A DNA stretch of 19,275 nucleotides, from positions 1 through 19,275 of the forward strand of contig JARKQP010000569.1 in NCBI GenBank assembly GCA_029974875.1. Direction: 5' to 3'. The position numbers were made by a program, and so were the translations under genes. Below are positions 1-7,363 of the stretch, piece after piece. Under the pieces are notes generated by a model. That model had not been told where the DNA came from. It did not search any database and saw only the letters and a program-made list of their open reading frames with translations. The first letter of the stretch is position 1, and each line of letters begins with the position of its first letter. Origin of the DNA: Mobilitalea sp. (GTDB taxonomy: Bacteria; Bacillota_A; Clostridia; Lachnospirales; Lachnospiraceae).

Positions 1-251
1 CAAGAACCAACCTTTCTTTGCAGGTTGTGGAAAATGTGAAAAGTAATTTAAAACAGAATATATATAAGACTATAATTCCTAGGAATGTAAGGCTGGCGGA
101 AGCACCAAGCCATGGGCTCCCAATTAATATATATGATCCGAAATCAGCGGGGGCAGACGGTTATCGCCAGTTAGCTATTGAAGTTATTGATAAAGAAGAA
201 GCTGATGAATATGAGAAAAATCAGATTCGTGAATTAAAGTATAGAAAATAG
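1..251 (+). CDS. parA: ParA/Soj chromosome-partition ATPase, C-terminal end (5' partial)
   Basis: Only the last 83 or so codons are present; the reading frame is open from base 3 and runs off the left edge. The visible peptide starts [13 protein letters not shown] and contains [18 protein letters not shown], the strongly conserved C-terminal signature of Soj/ParA ATPases, followed by the usual [15 protein letters not shown] ending. The Walker A region lies outside the window. ParA is a deviant-Walker, MinD-like ATPase that binds the nucleoid and moves or regulates origin regions together with ParB. The stop codon is 48 bases before the parB start, so the two genes are very probably co-transcribed. 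The highly charged tail after the conserved domain is not unusual for the family. Confidence 0.95.
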   Translation, partial: RTNLSLQVVENVKSNLKQNIYKTIIPRNVRLAEAPSHGLPINIYDPKSAGADGYRQLAIEVIDKEEADEYEKNQIRELKYRK

Positions 252-299
252 AGATTAGAGTTAGATGCAAAGAGTCGTACTTAAGTGAAGGAGGACTAT

Positions 300-1181
300 A
301 TGTCTGTGAAAAAAGGCTTGGGTAGAGGTCTGGATATTATGATCCCAGAAAAAATTGTTGAAGTAGACAATAAAAATGAAGAAAATGTTTCACGTGAAAC
401 ATTTATACAGGTAAATAAGATTGAACCGAACAGATCTCAGCCTAGAAAGAAATTTGATGAGGATGCTCTACAGGAGTTAGCGGATTCGATAAAGCAATAT
501 GGAATCATTCAACCGCTAATTTTGCAGAAAAGAGATAAATTTTATGAAATAATAGCCGGAGAAAGAAGATGGAGAGCCGCAAGGCTGGCAGGGTTAAAAG
601 AAGTACCTGCAATAATTAAGGATTATACGCCTCAAGAAGTGGTAGAGATTGCGTTAATTGAGAATATACAAAGAGAAGATCTGAATGCAATCGAAGAGGC
701 ACAGACATACCAACGATTAATTCAAGATTTTAACTTAAAACAGGATGAGGTTGCTGAAAGAGTATCAAAAAGCAGAGCCGCAGTTACAAATTCTATGAGG
801 CTTCTAAAATTGGACGAACGTGTCCAACAGATGATTATCGATGAAATGGTAACAAGCGGACATGCCCGTGCACTGCTTCCCATTGAAGATAATGAAAAGC
901 AGTATAATACGGCGTGTAAAATTTTTGATGAGAAGCTAAGTGTAAGAGAAACGGAGAAATTAGTAAAGCAGATCTTATCCGATAAACCTCAAAAGGAGGT
1001 TGAAAAGAAACAAGAGGATGCTTTTATTTATCGTGACTTGGAGGATAGAATTAGAAAGGTCATCGGAACAAAGGTATCAATACATAAAAAGCAGAATAAT
1101 AAAGGGTCTATTGAAATCGAGTATTATTCAAATGAGGAATTAGAAAGACTGATGGAAATGTTTGATTCAATACCCCAATAA
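300..1181 (+). CDS. parB: ParB/Spo0J chromosome-partition CTPase and parS-binding protein
   Basis: A 293-residue protein of normal Spo0J length. It opens with the ParB N-terminal signature KKGLGRGLD (residues 4-12). The CTP-binding domain covers about 35-130, with GERRWRA at 87-93 and ENIQREDLNAIEE at 121-133. The helix-turn-helix for parS recognition is near 145-170 (QDEVAERVSKSRAAVTNSM), and a charged C-terminal dimerisation domain follows. ParB loads at parS, slides as a CTP-bound clamp and recruits SMC. I chose the ATG at 300 because AAGGAGG (288-294) lies five bases upstream; an in-frame GTG at 285 would overlap that site. The gene follows parA closely and carries a parS site within codons 29-34, as in Bacillus spo0J. 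Confidence 0.96.
   Translation: MSVKKGLGRGLDIMIPEKIVEVDNKNEENVSRETFIQVNKIEPNRSQPRKKFDEDALQELADSIKQYGIIQPLILQKRDKFYEIIAGERRWRAARLAGLKEVPAIIKDYTPQEVVEIALIENIQREDLNAIEEAQTYQRLIQDFNLKQDEVAERVSKSRAAVTNSMRLLKLDERVQQMIIDEMVTSGHARALLPIEDNEKQYNTACKIFDEKLSVRETEKLVKQILSDKPQKEVEKKQEDAFIYRDLEDRIRKVIGTKVSIHKKQNNKGSIEIEYYSNEELERLMEMFDSIPQ
386..401. promoter_or_regulatory. parS centromere site inside parB
   Basis: TGTTTCACGTGAAACA is a perfect 16-base palindrome and an exact match to the Firmicute parS consensus. It encodes part of ENVSRETF in ParB, a region where this peptide recurs because of the site. It is the nucleation point for ParB loading and condensin (SMC) recruitment. Confidence 0.95.
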
Positions 1182-1331
1182 TAAGTAAATATATGTAAGA
1201 TAATAAAGTGAATAGTTAAAGCAAAAAGAACTAAAAGAATTAAAATAAAAACAAGAAGTAAAATAAAGGCTAAGAAAATAAAGACTAAAAAAGATAAAAA
1301 ATAGATATACGGCAAGATGGAGGATTTTAGA

Positions 1332-1844
1332 ATGGACTTTATTGAATTAATAAACAATAATGCAGTCTACTGTATTTTAGGAATTGGGGCTTTTATTGTA
1401 CTGATTCTATTGTATAACATTATTTTAAGCGTAAAACTGAGTAAATTAAACAAAAAATATAAAAAATTTATGACTGGAGCTACAGGAGAGAATTTAGAAG
1501 CTCAGTTTTTGTCAAGATTTGCCGATATAGATAATTTAAAGACAGAAACGAAGGATATGAACAAGGAATTAGGAAAGGTTAAAGAGAATTTGCTGATTAC
1601 CTATCAAAAGGTAGGAGTAGTAAAATATGATGCCTTCAAAGAAATGGGCGGAAAGCTAAGCTTTGTGTTGGCGCTACTGGATAAAAACAACAATGGTATT
1701 TTAATGAACTCAGTACATAGTAGCAGGGAAGGCTGCTATACTTATTTAAAAGAAATTATCAAAGGGGAATCCTTCCTGGAATTGTCCGAGGATGAAAGAA
1801 AAGCCTTGGATATGGCGAAAAATAGCAATAATTATATGGAATAA
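1332..1844 (+). CDS. DUF4446 family membrane-anchored protein of unknown function
   Basis: A 170-residue protein recognised as DUF4446. A single hydrophobic segment at about 12-34 is followed by a basic stretch (KLSKLNKKYKKF). A charged, probably coiled helix spans about 52-90, and the conserved core around 92-130 reads YQKVGVVKYDAFKEMGGKLSFVLALLDKNNNG in overlapping parts. The layout suggests an N-terminal membrane anchor with a cytoplasmic domain. Start choice: the ATG at 1332 sits eight bases after GGAGG (1319-1323); the upstream ATG at 1317 overlaps that site and was rejected. In clostridial genomes this family often sits beside parB, so a link to chromosome segregation or cell-cycle membrane sites is plausible but unproven. 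It is separated from parB by 150 A-rich bases with no terminator, so it is probably in the same transcript. Confidence 0.85.
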   Translation: MDFIELINNNAVYCILGIGAFIVLILLYNIILSVKLSKLNKKYKKFMTGATGENLEAQFLSRFADIDNLKTETKDMNKELGKVKENLLITYQKVGVVKYDAFKEMGGKLSFVLALLDKNNNGILMNSVHSSREGCYTYLKEIIKGESFLELSEDERKALDMAKNSNNYME

Positions 1845-1930
1845 AGAAAAGAAGTACTTGATTATAGAATAATAAGCTTAATATATATTTTACAAAGACT
1901 GATAGAATAATTAATTTTACTTTGACAGCG

Positions 1931-1975
1931 GAAAGAAACGAGCCCCATTCTAACTTGAATGGGGCTCGTTCTTTC
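1931..1975. terminator. Bidirectional intrinsic terminator between DUF4446 gene and adhE
   Basis: GAAAGAAACGAGCCCCATTC (1931-1950) pairs with GAATGGGGCTCGTTCTTTC (1957-1975) over about 19 base pairs with one bulged A and a six-base loop. The GC-rich core is flanked by A-rich and T-rich arm ends on both sides, and the two neighbouring genes converge here, so it can end both transcripts. Confidence 0.88.
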
Positions 1976-2008
1976 TATATACACTATTTTTTGAGGAAAG
2001 CTAAAGGG

Positions 2009-4630
2009 CTATTTCTCGTTCTTGGGCAAATTTCCCTTGCCATAGTAAGCAAGCAGATAAAGCTCTTCTAATTCAGATACTAATGGCATTCTTGGATTGG
2101 CCGTTGTACACTGGTCACCAAAGGCTAAATCAGCAAGAGGTGATACTTTATATAAGAAATCTTTTTCATCAATTCCATATTCCTTTAAGGTTGCAGGAAT
2201 TTCAAGGTGACGGTTCAGGGCCTCAACTTCCTGTGCCAGCATTTCTACTGCATCTGCTTTCGTTTTAGGATTCTTGCCAAGCTTCTTCATTAACTCAAAA
2301 ATCTTGTCTGCTACGATGTAGCTTTCATATTTGGGGAAGGAAGTAAACTTAGTAGGGCACTCAACACCGTTGTATCGGATAACATGTGGTAACAAGATTG
2401 CATTTGCACATCCGTGAGGAATATGATATTCACCGCCAAGCTTATGGGCTAAGGAGTGGTTGATACCGAGGAATGCATTTGTAAATGCCATACCTGCAAT
2501 AGTGGAAGCATTATGCATCTTTTCACGCGCAATTGGGCTTTCAGCACCCTTATCATAAGATTCCTTCAGGTACTTGAATACTAAATCAATTGCGTGGATA
2601 GCCAGGGCATCGGTATAATCGGAAGCAAGTACGGAGATGTATGCTTCAATTGCATGTGTCAATACATCCATACCAGTCCATGCAGTGGACTTCTTAGGTA
2701 CACTCATTACAAAATCAGGGTCAATGATTGCAACATCCGGGGTCAACTCATAGTCTGCCAGAGGGTATTTTTTATTCTCTGCCTTATCTGAAATAACTGC
2801 AAAGGAGGTTACCTCAGAACCCGTACCGGAGGTTGTAGGAATCGCTACGAACTGAGCTTTCTTACCGAGGGTAGGGAATTTATAGGTTCTCTTACGGATA
2901 TCTAAAAACTTGAGTGACATGTTCTTGAAATCTGCAGTAGGATCTTCATAGAATAACCACATACCCTTTGCAGCATCGATAGCGGAACCGCCACCAAGTG
3001 CTATGATTACATCAGGGTTGAACTGGTTCATGGCATCTACACCTTTTAAGATCGTTTCAAGGCTTGGATCCGGCTCAACCTGGTCAAAAATCTCACAGTG
3101 TACATAATCAGTACGTTTTCTTAATTGATATAAAACTTTATTTACATAACCAAGCTGGGTCATGGATGGATCTGTTACGATAAATGCTTTCGAAATCTTT
3201 GGCATTTTTGCTAAATAGGCAGTTGAACCGGATTCAAAATAAATTTTACCAGGAATTTTAAACCATTGCATATTTACCCTCCTCTTTGCTACACGCTTAT
3301 AATTTACTAAATCTACAGCGGATACATTGTGGGTCGTGGAGTTACCACCATAAGAACCACAGCCTAAGGTAAGGGAAGGCATATTTGTATTATATAAATC
3401 ACCGATTGCACCATGTGTAGAAGGTGAGTTAACAAGGATACGTCCGGTTTTCATTCTTGCTGAGAAGGCTTTGATAACGGCATCATCAGTTGAATGAAGA
3501 ACGGAGGAGTGTCCCAGACCGCCAAGCTCTACCATTTTCTCGCAAAGCTGTAAGCCCTTTTCAACATTAGCTGCTTTTATTACAGCGAGGACAGGAGATA
3601 ATTTCTCTTTAGATAACGGATATTCCGGTCCTACACCTTCCAGCTCAGTACAAAGAATCTTCGTGTCAGCAGGAATTTTGATACCAGCTAAAGCAGCGAT
3701 ATCAGCAGGGGATTTACCAACGATACCAGGATTAACTGCACCGGTATTTATATTGATAACCACCGGCTCCAGTAATTTGATCTCTTCCTTGGTAGCAAAA
3801 TAGCAGCCGGCTTTCTTCATTAAATCAACGACTTCATTATATACGGGAGCTTCTATGATAGCGGCCTGCTCTGAAGCACAAATCATACCATTATCAAAGG
3901 ATTTGGACATAACCAAGTCGGTTACGGCACGCTTTAAGTTAGCGGTTTTATCAATAAAGCATGGAACGTTACCGGGGCCTACGCCAAGTGCCGGCTTTCC
4001 ACAGGAATATGCCTGCTTAACCATTCCGGAACCACCGGTTGCAAGAATCATGGATACATCAGGATGATTCATCAATTCTCTTGTTGCATCGATAGAAGGG
4101 TACTCAATCCATTGGATACAGTTCTTTGGAGCGCCAGCCTTTACTGCAGCCTCCAGTAAAGTCTTAGCGGCTTCTTTGGAGCAGCTCTGGGCACTTGGAT
4201 GAAAGCCAAAGATGATAGGATTTCTTGTTTTAATACATGTAATACTCTTAAACATGGTAGTGGAAGTAGGATTTGTTACAGGTGTAACACCTGCTACGAT
4301 GCCTATTGGCTCGGCAACTGTCATGTAGTCCTCTTCCTCATTATCTTCAATGATGCCTACGGTTTTTTGGGCTTTAATAGAGTGCCATATATACTCGGTA
4401 GCAAAAATGTTCTTTGTAATTTTGTCCTCGTAAATACCGCGGCCAGTTTCCTCAACGGCCATCTTAGCAAGCAATTGCTGTTTAGCAAGACCTGCTAACG
4501 CCATTTCATGAACAATATTATCGATGGTTTCTTGATCTAAGGATAAAAACTCGTCTAACGCAGCCATTGCATTTTTAACTAGTTGATCAACATGCTCTTT
4601 CGGGGTTGGTTGTTGTAATTCTTTTGACAT
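2009..4630 (-). CDS. adhE: Bifunctional acetaldehyde-CoA/alcohol dehydrogenase AdhE
   Basis: An 873-residue protein, the full length expected of AdhE. It reduces acetyl-CoA to acetaldehyde and then ethanol with two NADH, regenerating NAD+ in fermentation. The N-terminal aldehyde dehydrogenase half (about 1-440) has the catalytic cysteine at 251 in NGMICASEQ. The C-terminal iron-dependent alcohol dehydrogenase half (about 455-870) has the nucleotide motif GGGSAIDAAKG (546-556). Its metal ligands are D655 and H659 (GMDVLTHAIEAY), H725 (NHSLAH) and H739 (HIPHGCANA). No key residue is missing. The ATG is preceded by AGGAGG on the minus strand (near 4637-4643). The gene is alone, convergent with the parB block, and sits behind a promoter with Rex-like operators. 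AdhE usually assembles into spirosomes; nothing in the sequence argues against that. Confidence 0.97.
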   Translation of the reverse strand: MSKELQQPTPKEHVDQLVKNAMAALDEFLSLDQETIDNIVHEMALAGLAKQQLLAKMAVEETGRGIYEDKITKNIFATEYIWHSIKAQKTVGIIEDNEEEDYMTVAEPIGIVAGVTPVTNPTSTTMFKSITCIKTRNPIIFGFHPSAQSCSKEAAKTLLEAAVKAGAPKNCIQWIEYPSIDATRELMNHPDVSMILATGGSGMVKQAYSCGKPALGVGPGNVPCFIDKTANLKRAVTDLVMSKSFDNGMICASEQAAIIEAPVYNEVVDLMKKAGCYFATKEEIKLLEPVVININTGAVNPGIVGKSPADIAALAGIKIPADTKILCTELEGVGPEYPLSKEKLSPVLAVIKAANVEKGLQLCEKMVELGGLGHSSVLHSTDDAVIKAFSARMKTGRILVNSPSTHGAIGDLYNTNMPSLTLGCGSYGGNSTTHNVSAVDLVNYKRVAKRRVNMQWFKIPGKIYFESGSTAYLAKMPKISKAFIVTDPSMTQLGYVNKVLYQLRKRTDYVHCEIFDQVEPDPSLETILKGVDAMNQFNPDVIIALGGGSAIDAAKGMWLFYEDPTADFKNMSLKFLDIRKRTYKFPTLGKKAQFVAIPTTSGTGSEVTSFAVISDKAENKKYPLADYELTPDVAIIDPDFVMSVPKKSTAWTGMDVLTHAIEAYISVLASDYTDALAIHAIDLVFKYLKESYDKGAESPIAREKMHNASTIAGMAFTNAFLGINHSLAHKLGGEYHIPHGCANAILLPHVIRYNGVECPTKFTSFPKYESYIVADKIFELMKKLGKNPKTKADAVEMLAQEVEALNRHLEIPATLKEYGIDEKDFLYKVSPLADLAFGDQCTTANPRMPLVSELEELYLLAYYGKGNLPKNEK

Positions 4631-4647
4631 ATGGGTTCCTCCTCTTA

Positions 4648-4665
4648 TTGTTAAAAATTTAACAC
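4648..4665. promoter_or_regulatory. Rex-like operator 1 of adhE (downstream of start site)
   Basis: TTGTTAAAAATTTAACAC matches the Rex consensus TTGTTAA-N4-TTAACAA at 13 of 14 defined positions. It lies between the predicted transcription start and the ribosome binding site, where a bound repressor would block elongation. Confidence 0.75.
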
Positions 4666-4672
4666 AATCACT

Positions 4673-4690
4673 ATGTTAAAAATATAACAG
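4673..4690. promoter_or_regulatory. Rex-like operator 2 of adhE (over the -10 box)
   Basis: ATGTTAAAAATATAACAG is a weaker match to the Rex consensus, 11 of 14 defined positions, and covers the predicted -10 element. Its centre is 25 bases from operator 1. Confidence 0.5.
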
Positions 4691-4709
4691 AATTTTTTTT
4701 GTTTGTAAA
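4681..4709 (-). promoter_or_regulatory. Promoter of adhE
   Basis: On the minus strand, TTTACA (plus-strand 4704-4709) and TATATT (4681-4686) are separated by exactly 17 bases. Transcription would start near 4674, giving a leader of about 44 bases before the adhE ATG. The -10 box lies inside the middle Rex-like operator. Confidence 0.7.
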
Positions 4710-4715
4710 TAGGTT

Positions 4716-4733
4716 TTGTTAAAAAAATAACAA
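4716..4733. promoter_or_regulatory. Rex-like operator 3 of adhE (upstream of -35)
   Basis: TTGTTAAAAAAATAACAA matches the Rex consensus at 13 of 14 defined positions and lies six bases upstream of the predicted -35 element. Its centre is 43 bases from operator 2. Confidence 0.7.
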
Positions 4734-4852
4734 TCAAAAAATACCTTTAAATTAGTCGAAATTATATAAAATGCACAATAGAAATAATTATGTGTAAAAA
4801 AGAATGTAATTATGTATAAGATCATAGGGATAAAGAATCAAAATATTGTATT

Positions 4853-4880
4853 TTTATATAAGATACTTTTGTGGTATAGT
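4853..4880 (+). promoter_or_regulatory. Candidate extended -10 promoter for the HD-GYP gene
   Basis: TGGTATAGT (4872-4880) is an extended -10 element with TATAGT as its core; a weak TTTATA lies 16 bases upstream at 4853-4858. Transcription from here would make a leader of about 315 bases including all the hairpins at 5013-5160. The stretch 4741-4850, between the adhE operators and this site, is AT-rich and I see nothing else in it. Confidence 0.4.
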
Positions 4881-5009
4881 TATAAGTAGCAGGATAGTAT
4901 TATGAAATATTATACGGAGTCAATAAGGATAGTATTATAAGGATAAGAATATATTCCGATAAGTAAGGAAATGGCTTAAAACCAGTGAGTTTAAGGGATT
5001 TTTAGGATA

Positions 5010-5073
5010 TACGGCGCAAAAAAGCTGCGCCTTTATCAGAAGTTTTAAAAGCAACCTCTGATAACCTATATTA
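5010..5073 (+). repeat. Structured repeat unit 1 in the HD-GYP leader (short plus long hairpin)
   Basis: A short hairpin GGCGCA / TGCGCC (5013-5018 with 5026-5031, seven-base loop) is followed one base later by a long hairpin. In the long one TTATCAGAAGTT (5033-5044) pairs with AACCTCTGATAA (5053-5064) with one mismatch and an eight-base loop. The unit is repeated about 97 bases downstream. Confidence 0.75.
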
Positions 5074-5099
5074 TTGAATCAAAACCATGATTCAATAAT
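5070..5099 (+). repeat. Perfect inverted repeat between the two structured units
   Basis: ATTATTGAATC (5070-5080) and GATTCAATAAT (5089-5099) form a perfect 11-base-pair stem with an eight-base loop, the same loop size as the long hairpins on either side but with an unrelated arm sequence. Confidence 0.75.
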
Positions 5100-5106
5100 C
5101 GGGATG

Positions 5107-5168
5107 CACGGCGCAAATTCAGCGCCTTTTATCAGAAGTTAAAAAGGCAGCTTCTGATAACTAATATT
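5107..5168 (+). repeat. Structured repeat unit 2 in the HD-GYP leader (short plus long hairpin)
   Basis: The second copy has a short hairpin GGCGC / GCGCC (5110-5114 with 5122-5126, seven-base loop). Its long hairpin pairs TTATCAGAAGTT (5129-5140) with AGCTTCTGATAA (5149-5160), twelve pairs including one G-T, with an eight-base loop. It ends about 35 bases before the HD-GYP start codon, so it is very likely transcribed. Confidence 0.75.
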
Positions 5169-5203
5169 ACGGACTGGAAATGTATTTTGGAAAGGAAATT
5201 TGT

Positions 5204-6268
5204 ATGAGAATTATCTCATTAGATACAGTGAAAGGAAATGAACTGCTTGCTAAGGATATCATCAGCAGTAGTGATTCAACACTAATGACGGCGGGAACGG
5301 TCGTTAAAAAAGAGTATGTTAAGAGATTAAAGGCTTTAAATATAGAATATATATATGTAGAGGATGAGATTGGGCAGGGTGTAAACTTAACCGGCAGCCT
5401 GGAGCTGCAGCTTCAGGATCAATGCCAGGAGGCAGTGCGTAATATTTTACTAAAGTATTCCTATCAAAATGAATCAGAATTAGAAGAGATTAAGCTGGTC
5501 GCAGAGGAGATAATCCGGGATATTATGCAGGAGCCGGGAGTTATCTATAACTTATCCAGTATACGTGACAGAAGTGACAGCACCTATTCCCATTCCATTA
5601 ATGTATGTGCAATGTCTGTAATCCTGGCTTTTAAATTAAAGCTGTCCAGGTCAAAAATTAAGGATATTGCGGTTGGCTGTCTCCTTCATGACATTGGCTT
5701 TACTTCTATTCCCTTGGATTACTATGGCATGACGCTTGAAGCCTTCTCTGAGAAGGAGCTTAAGGAGATTAAGAAACATATAATATATGGATATACTGCA
5801 GTGGAGAAGATGGAGTGGCTTTCACCGGTGTCAAAGGACATTATTTTAAGCCATCATGAAAGAATGGATGGATCAGGTTATCCTTTCCATATCAAAGAAG
5901 ACCGCATTAAGATAGGAAGCCGTATCGCTGCCGTATGCGATGAATTTGACAGCAGGGTCTATGGTAACCTTACAAAAAGGATGAAGGTTCATGATGCGAT
6001 TGATTATATTGTAAGCCAGGCAGGCGTATTATTTGATTTTAGGGTGGTTAAGGCCTTTGTGGATTCTGTAGCCGCATATCCTACAGGGACGCTGGTGATT
6101 ACCAACCAGGATGAGACGGGGATTGTACTCCGACAGAATGCACAGTGCCCTACACGTCCGGTGATCCGCATTATAAAGGACCGGGATGGAAGAAAGCCTA
6201 AGGAGTGGATTGAAAAGGACCTGACAAAGGAATTAACACTGTTTGTTGTAGACACGATTATGGAATAA
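5204..6268 (+). CDS. HD-GYP domain protein, probable cyclic-di-GMP phosphodiesterase
   Basis: A 354-residue cytoplasmic protein. The N-terminal 60 residues (MRIISLDTVKGNELLAKDI...) are the usual small lead-in domain of Firmicute HD-GYP proteins; the HD-GYP domain spans about 110-300. Metal-site candidates are H130, H162-D163 (HDIG, 162-165), H191, H217-H218 in HHERMDGSGYP (217-227) and D246. The family hydrolyses c-di-GMP to pGpG and GMP. One oddity is that HDIG is followed by Phe where most family members have Lys. The ATG at 5204 was chosen because AAAGGA (5191-5196) is seven bases upstream and the protein begins like its relatives; the in-frame ATG at 5180 has no good ribosome binding site. 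No terminator follows, so read-through into the DUF3881 gene is possible. Confidence 0.88.
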   Translation: MRIISLDTVKGNELLAKDIISSSDSTLMTAGTVVKKEYVKRLKALNIEYIYVEDEIGQGVNLTGSLELQLQDQCQEAVRNILLKYSYQNESELEEIKLVAEEIIRDIMQEPGVIYNLSSIRDRSDSTYSHSINVCAMSVILAFKLKLSRSKIKDIAVGCLLHDIGFTSIPLDYYGMTLEAFSEKELKEIKKHIIYGYTAVEKMEWLSPVSKDIILSHHERMDGSGYPFHIKEDRIKIGSRIAAVCDEFDSRVYGNLTKRMKVHDAIDYIVSQAGVLFDFRVVKAFVDSVAAYPTGTLVITNQDETGIVLRQNAQCPTRPVIRIIKDRDGRKPKEWIEKDLTKELTLFVVDTIME

Positions 6269-6366
6269 TAATATATTAATACCGGCAGTTGATTGATTAA
6301 AGTATGGCAGAAAGCTTATGGATAGCATCAGGAAGGCCTGGAACATCCCTGTTTTATCTTGGATAC

Positions 6367-6395
6367 TTGCTATTGAAAGTAAAATATGTTATAAA
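6367..6395 (+). promoter_or_regulatory. Candidate promoter of the DUF3881 gene
   Basis: TTGCTA (6367-6372) and TATAAA (6390-6395) are spaced by 17 bases, and the -10 is preceded by TGT, giving an extended -10 form. The start codon is about 68 bases after the expected start site. Moderate support only, because the region is AT-rich. Confidence 0.45.
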
Positions 6396-6469
6396 TAATT
6401 ATTACATGAATTGTAACTGATCGGCGTAAAATATAAAGAGTTTACCGGTTATGAATGGAAGTGAAGAAT

Positions 6470-7363
6470 ATGCATAGTTATTTAAGAGCAATAGGGTTTA
6501 GTAACATTAACAATAGAATGGAATTAAATCAATTATTGGAGGTTATTACGGAGCACTCCACAAAAAGGTGCACCGTGGAGTTAGGCAACAGAGGCAGCTT
6601 AACAGAGATTACAATGGAATTTGGTGAGGGAATAGGTGTCACGCTCCGCGGCGAGGTTGATGAAGCCGGTAAATTCCATATGGAGCATTATTTCCCCTGC
6701 TTATATGGTCAATACATTAGCACGAGGGAAGAGGTAGGAATAAATAAGAGGGTGGATTCCGAAGCTTACACAGGAATGTGTGATGATTTCCGCCTGGGGG
6801 TTTCCCTGATATTCTATCTCCAGAATGTCATTGAGTTTTTAGAGAAGAAAAACCAGAATATGCCCATGGGTACACCATTCCCTATTACGCTGGCTGCATT
6901 ATCCCTGGAGGGAAGAGTTCTGCTCCCGATTGAGATGGATGAGGTCCAGGTCCGTAATATTTCAGCGGAGACGAAATACCGTAACCAGCTGATTGCGGAA
7001 GCAAAGAAGGGGAACCAGGAGGCCATTGACAGTTTGACAATTGATGATATCGATACCTATGCGATGATTTCAAGAAGGGCAAAGAAGGAGGATATTTATT
7101 CTATCGTAGATACCTCATTTATCCCCTTTGGGTCAGAGTCAGATAATTATAGTGTTATTGCTACGATTACGGAATGCAATATTATTGAAAATACGATGAC
7201 GAAGGAAGCGCTGTATGATATGCAGCTGATCTGTAATGACATTACCTTCCGGCTGTGTATTAATAAGCAGGATTTGGTGGGAGAGCCTTCGGTTGGCAGG
7301 AGATTCAAGGGTAATATCTGGATGCAGGGAGGCATAGCCTTTGCAGATCAGGTCAAGGAATGA
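6470..7363 (+). CDS. DUF3881 family protein of unknown function
   Basis: A 297-residue protein that I recognise as DUF3881 from its opening MHSYLRAIGFSNINN and from the segment TGMCDDFRLGVSLIFYLQN near residues 101-119. It has no signal peptide or membrane segment and is probably cytoplasmic. The mixed alpha/beta pattern with repeated strand-like stretches suggests a compact soluble fold; no catalytic motif is evident. The ATG at 6470 was chosen because GGAAG (6457-6461) is eight bases upstream and the family begins with MHS; the ATG at 6455 lacks a ribosome binding site. The family is largely confined to clostridia, and its biochemical role is unknown to me. Its place between two c-di-GMP turnover genes could hint at a role in that pathway, but synteny in other genomes would be needed to say so. 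Confidence 0.72.
   Translation: MHSYLRAIGFSNINNRMELNQLLEVITEHSTKRCTVELGNRGSLTEITMEFGEGIGVTLRGEVDEAGKFHMEHYFPCLYGQYISTREEVGINKRVDSEAYTGMCDDFRLGVSLIFYLQNVIEFLEKKNQNMPMGTPFPITLAALSLEGRVLLPIEMDEVQVRNISAETKYRNQLIAEAKKGNQEAIDSLTIDDIDTYAMISRRAKKEDIYSIVDTSFIPFGSESDNYSVIATITECNIIENTMTKEALYDMQLICNDITFRLCINKQDLVGEPSVGRRFKGNIWMQGGIAFADQVKE

Noticed and set aside
1216..1304. Small lysine-rich ORF downstream of parB
   Set aside because: No start codon or ribosome binding site; it is a by-product of A-rich sequence. The hydrophobic ORF on the opposite strand is its mirror.
5070..5099. Invertible promoter or recombinase crossover site
   Set aside because: The inverted repeats are only eight bases apart, far too close to flank an invertible segment, and no recombinase gene is present in the window.
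4741..5203. c-di-GMP riboswitch upstream of the HD-GYP gene
   Set aside because: The conserved core elements of the c-di-GMP-I or -II classes could not be found; the hairpins are a repeated pattern of their own.
5180..5203. Earlier ATG start for the HD-GYP protein at 5180
   Set aside because: No suitably spaced ribosome binding site, while the ATG at 5204 has one and matches the usual family beginning.
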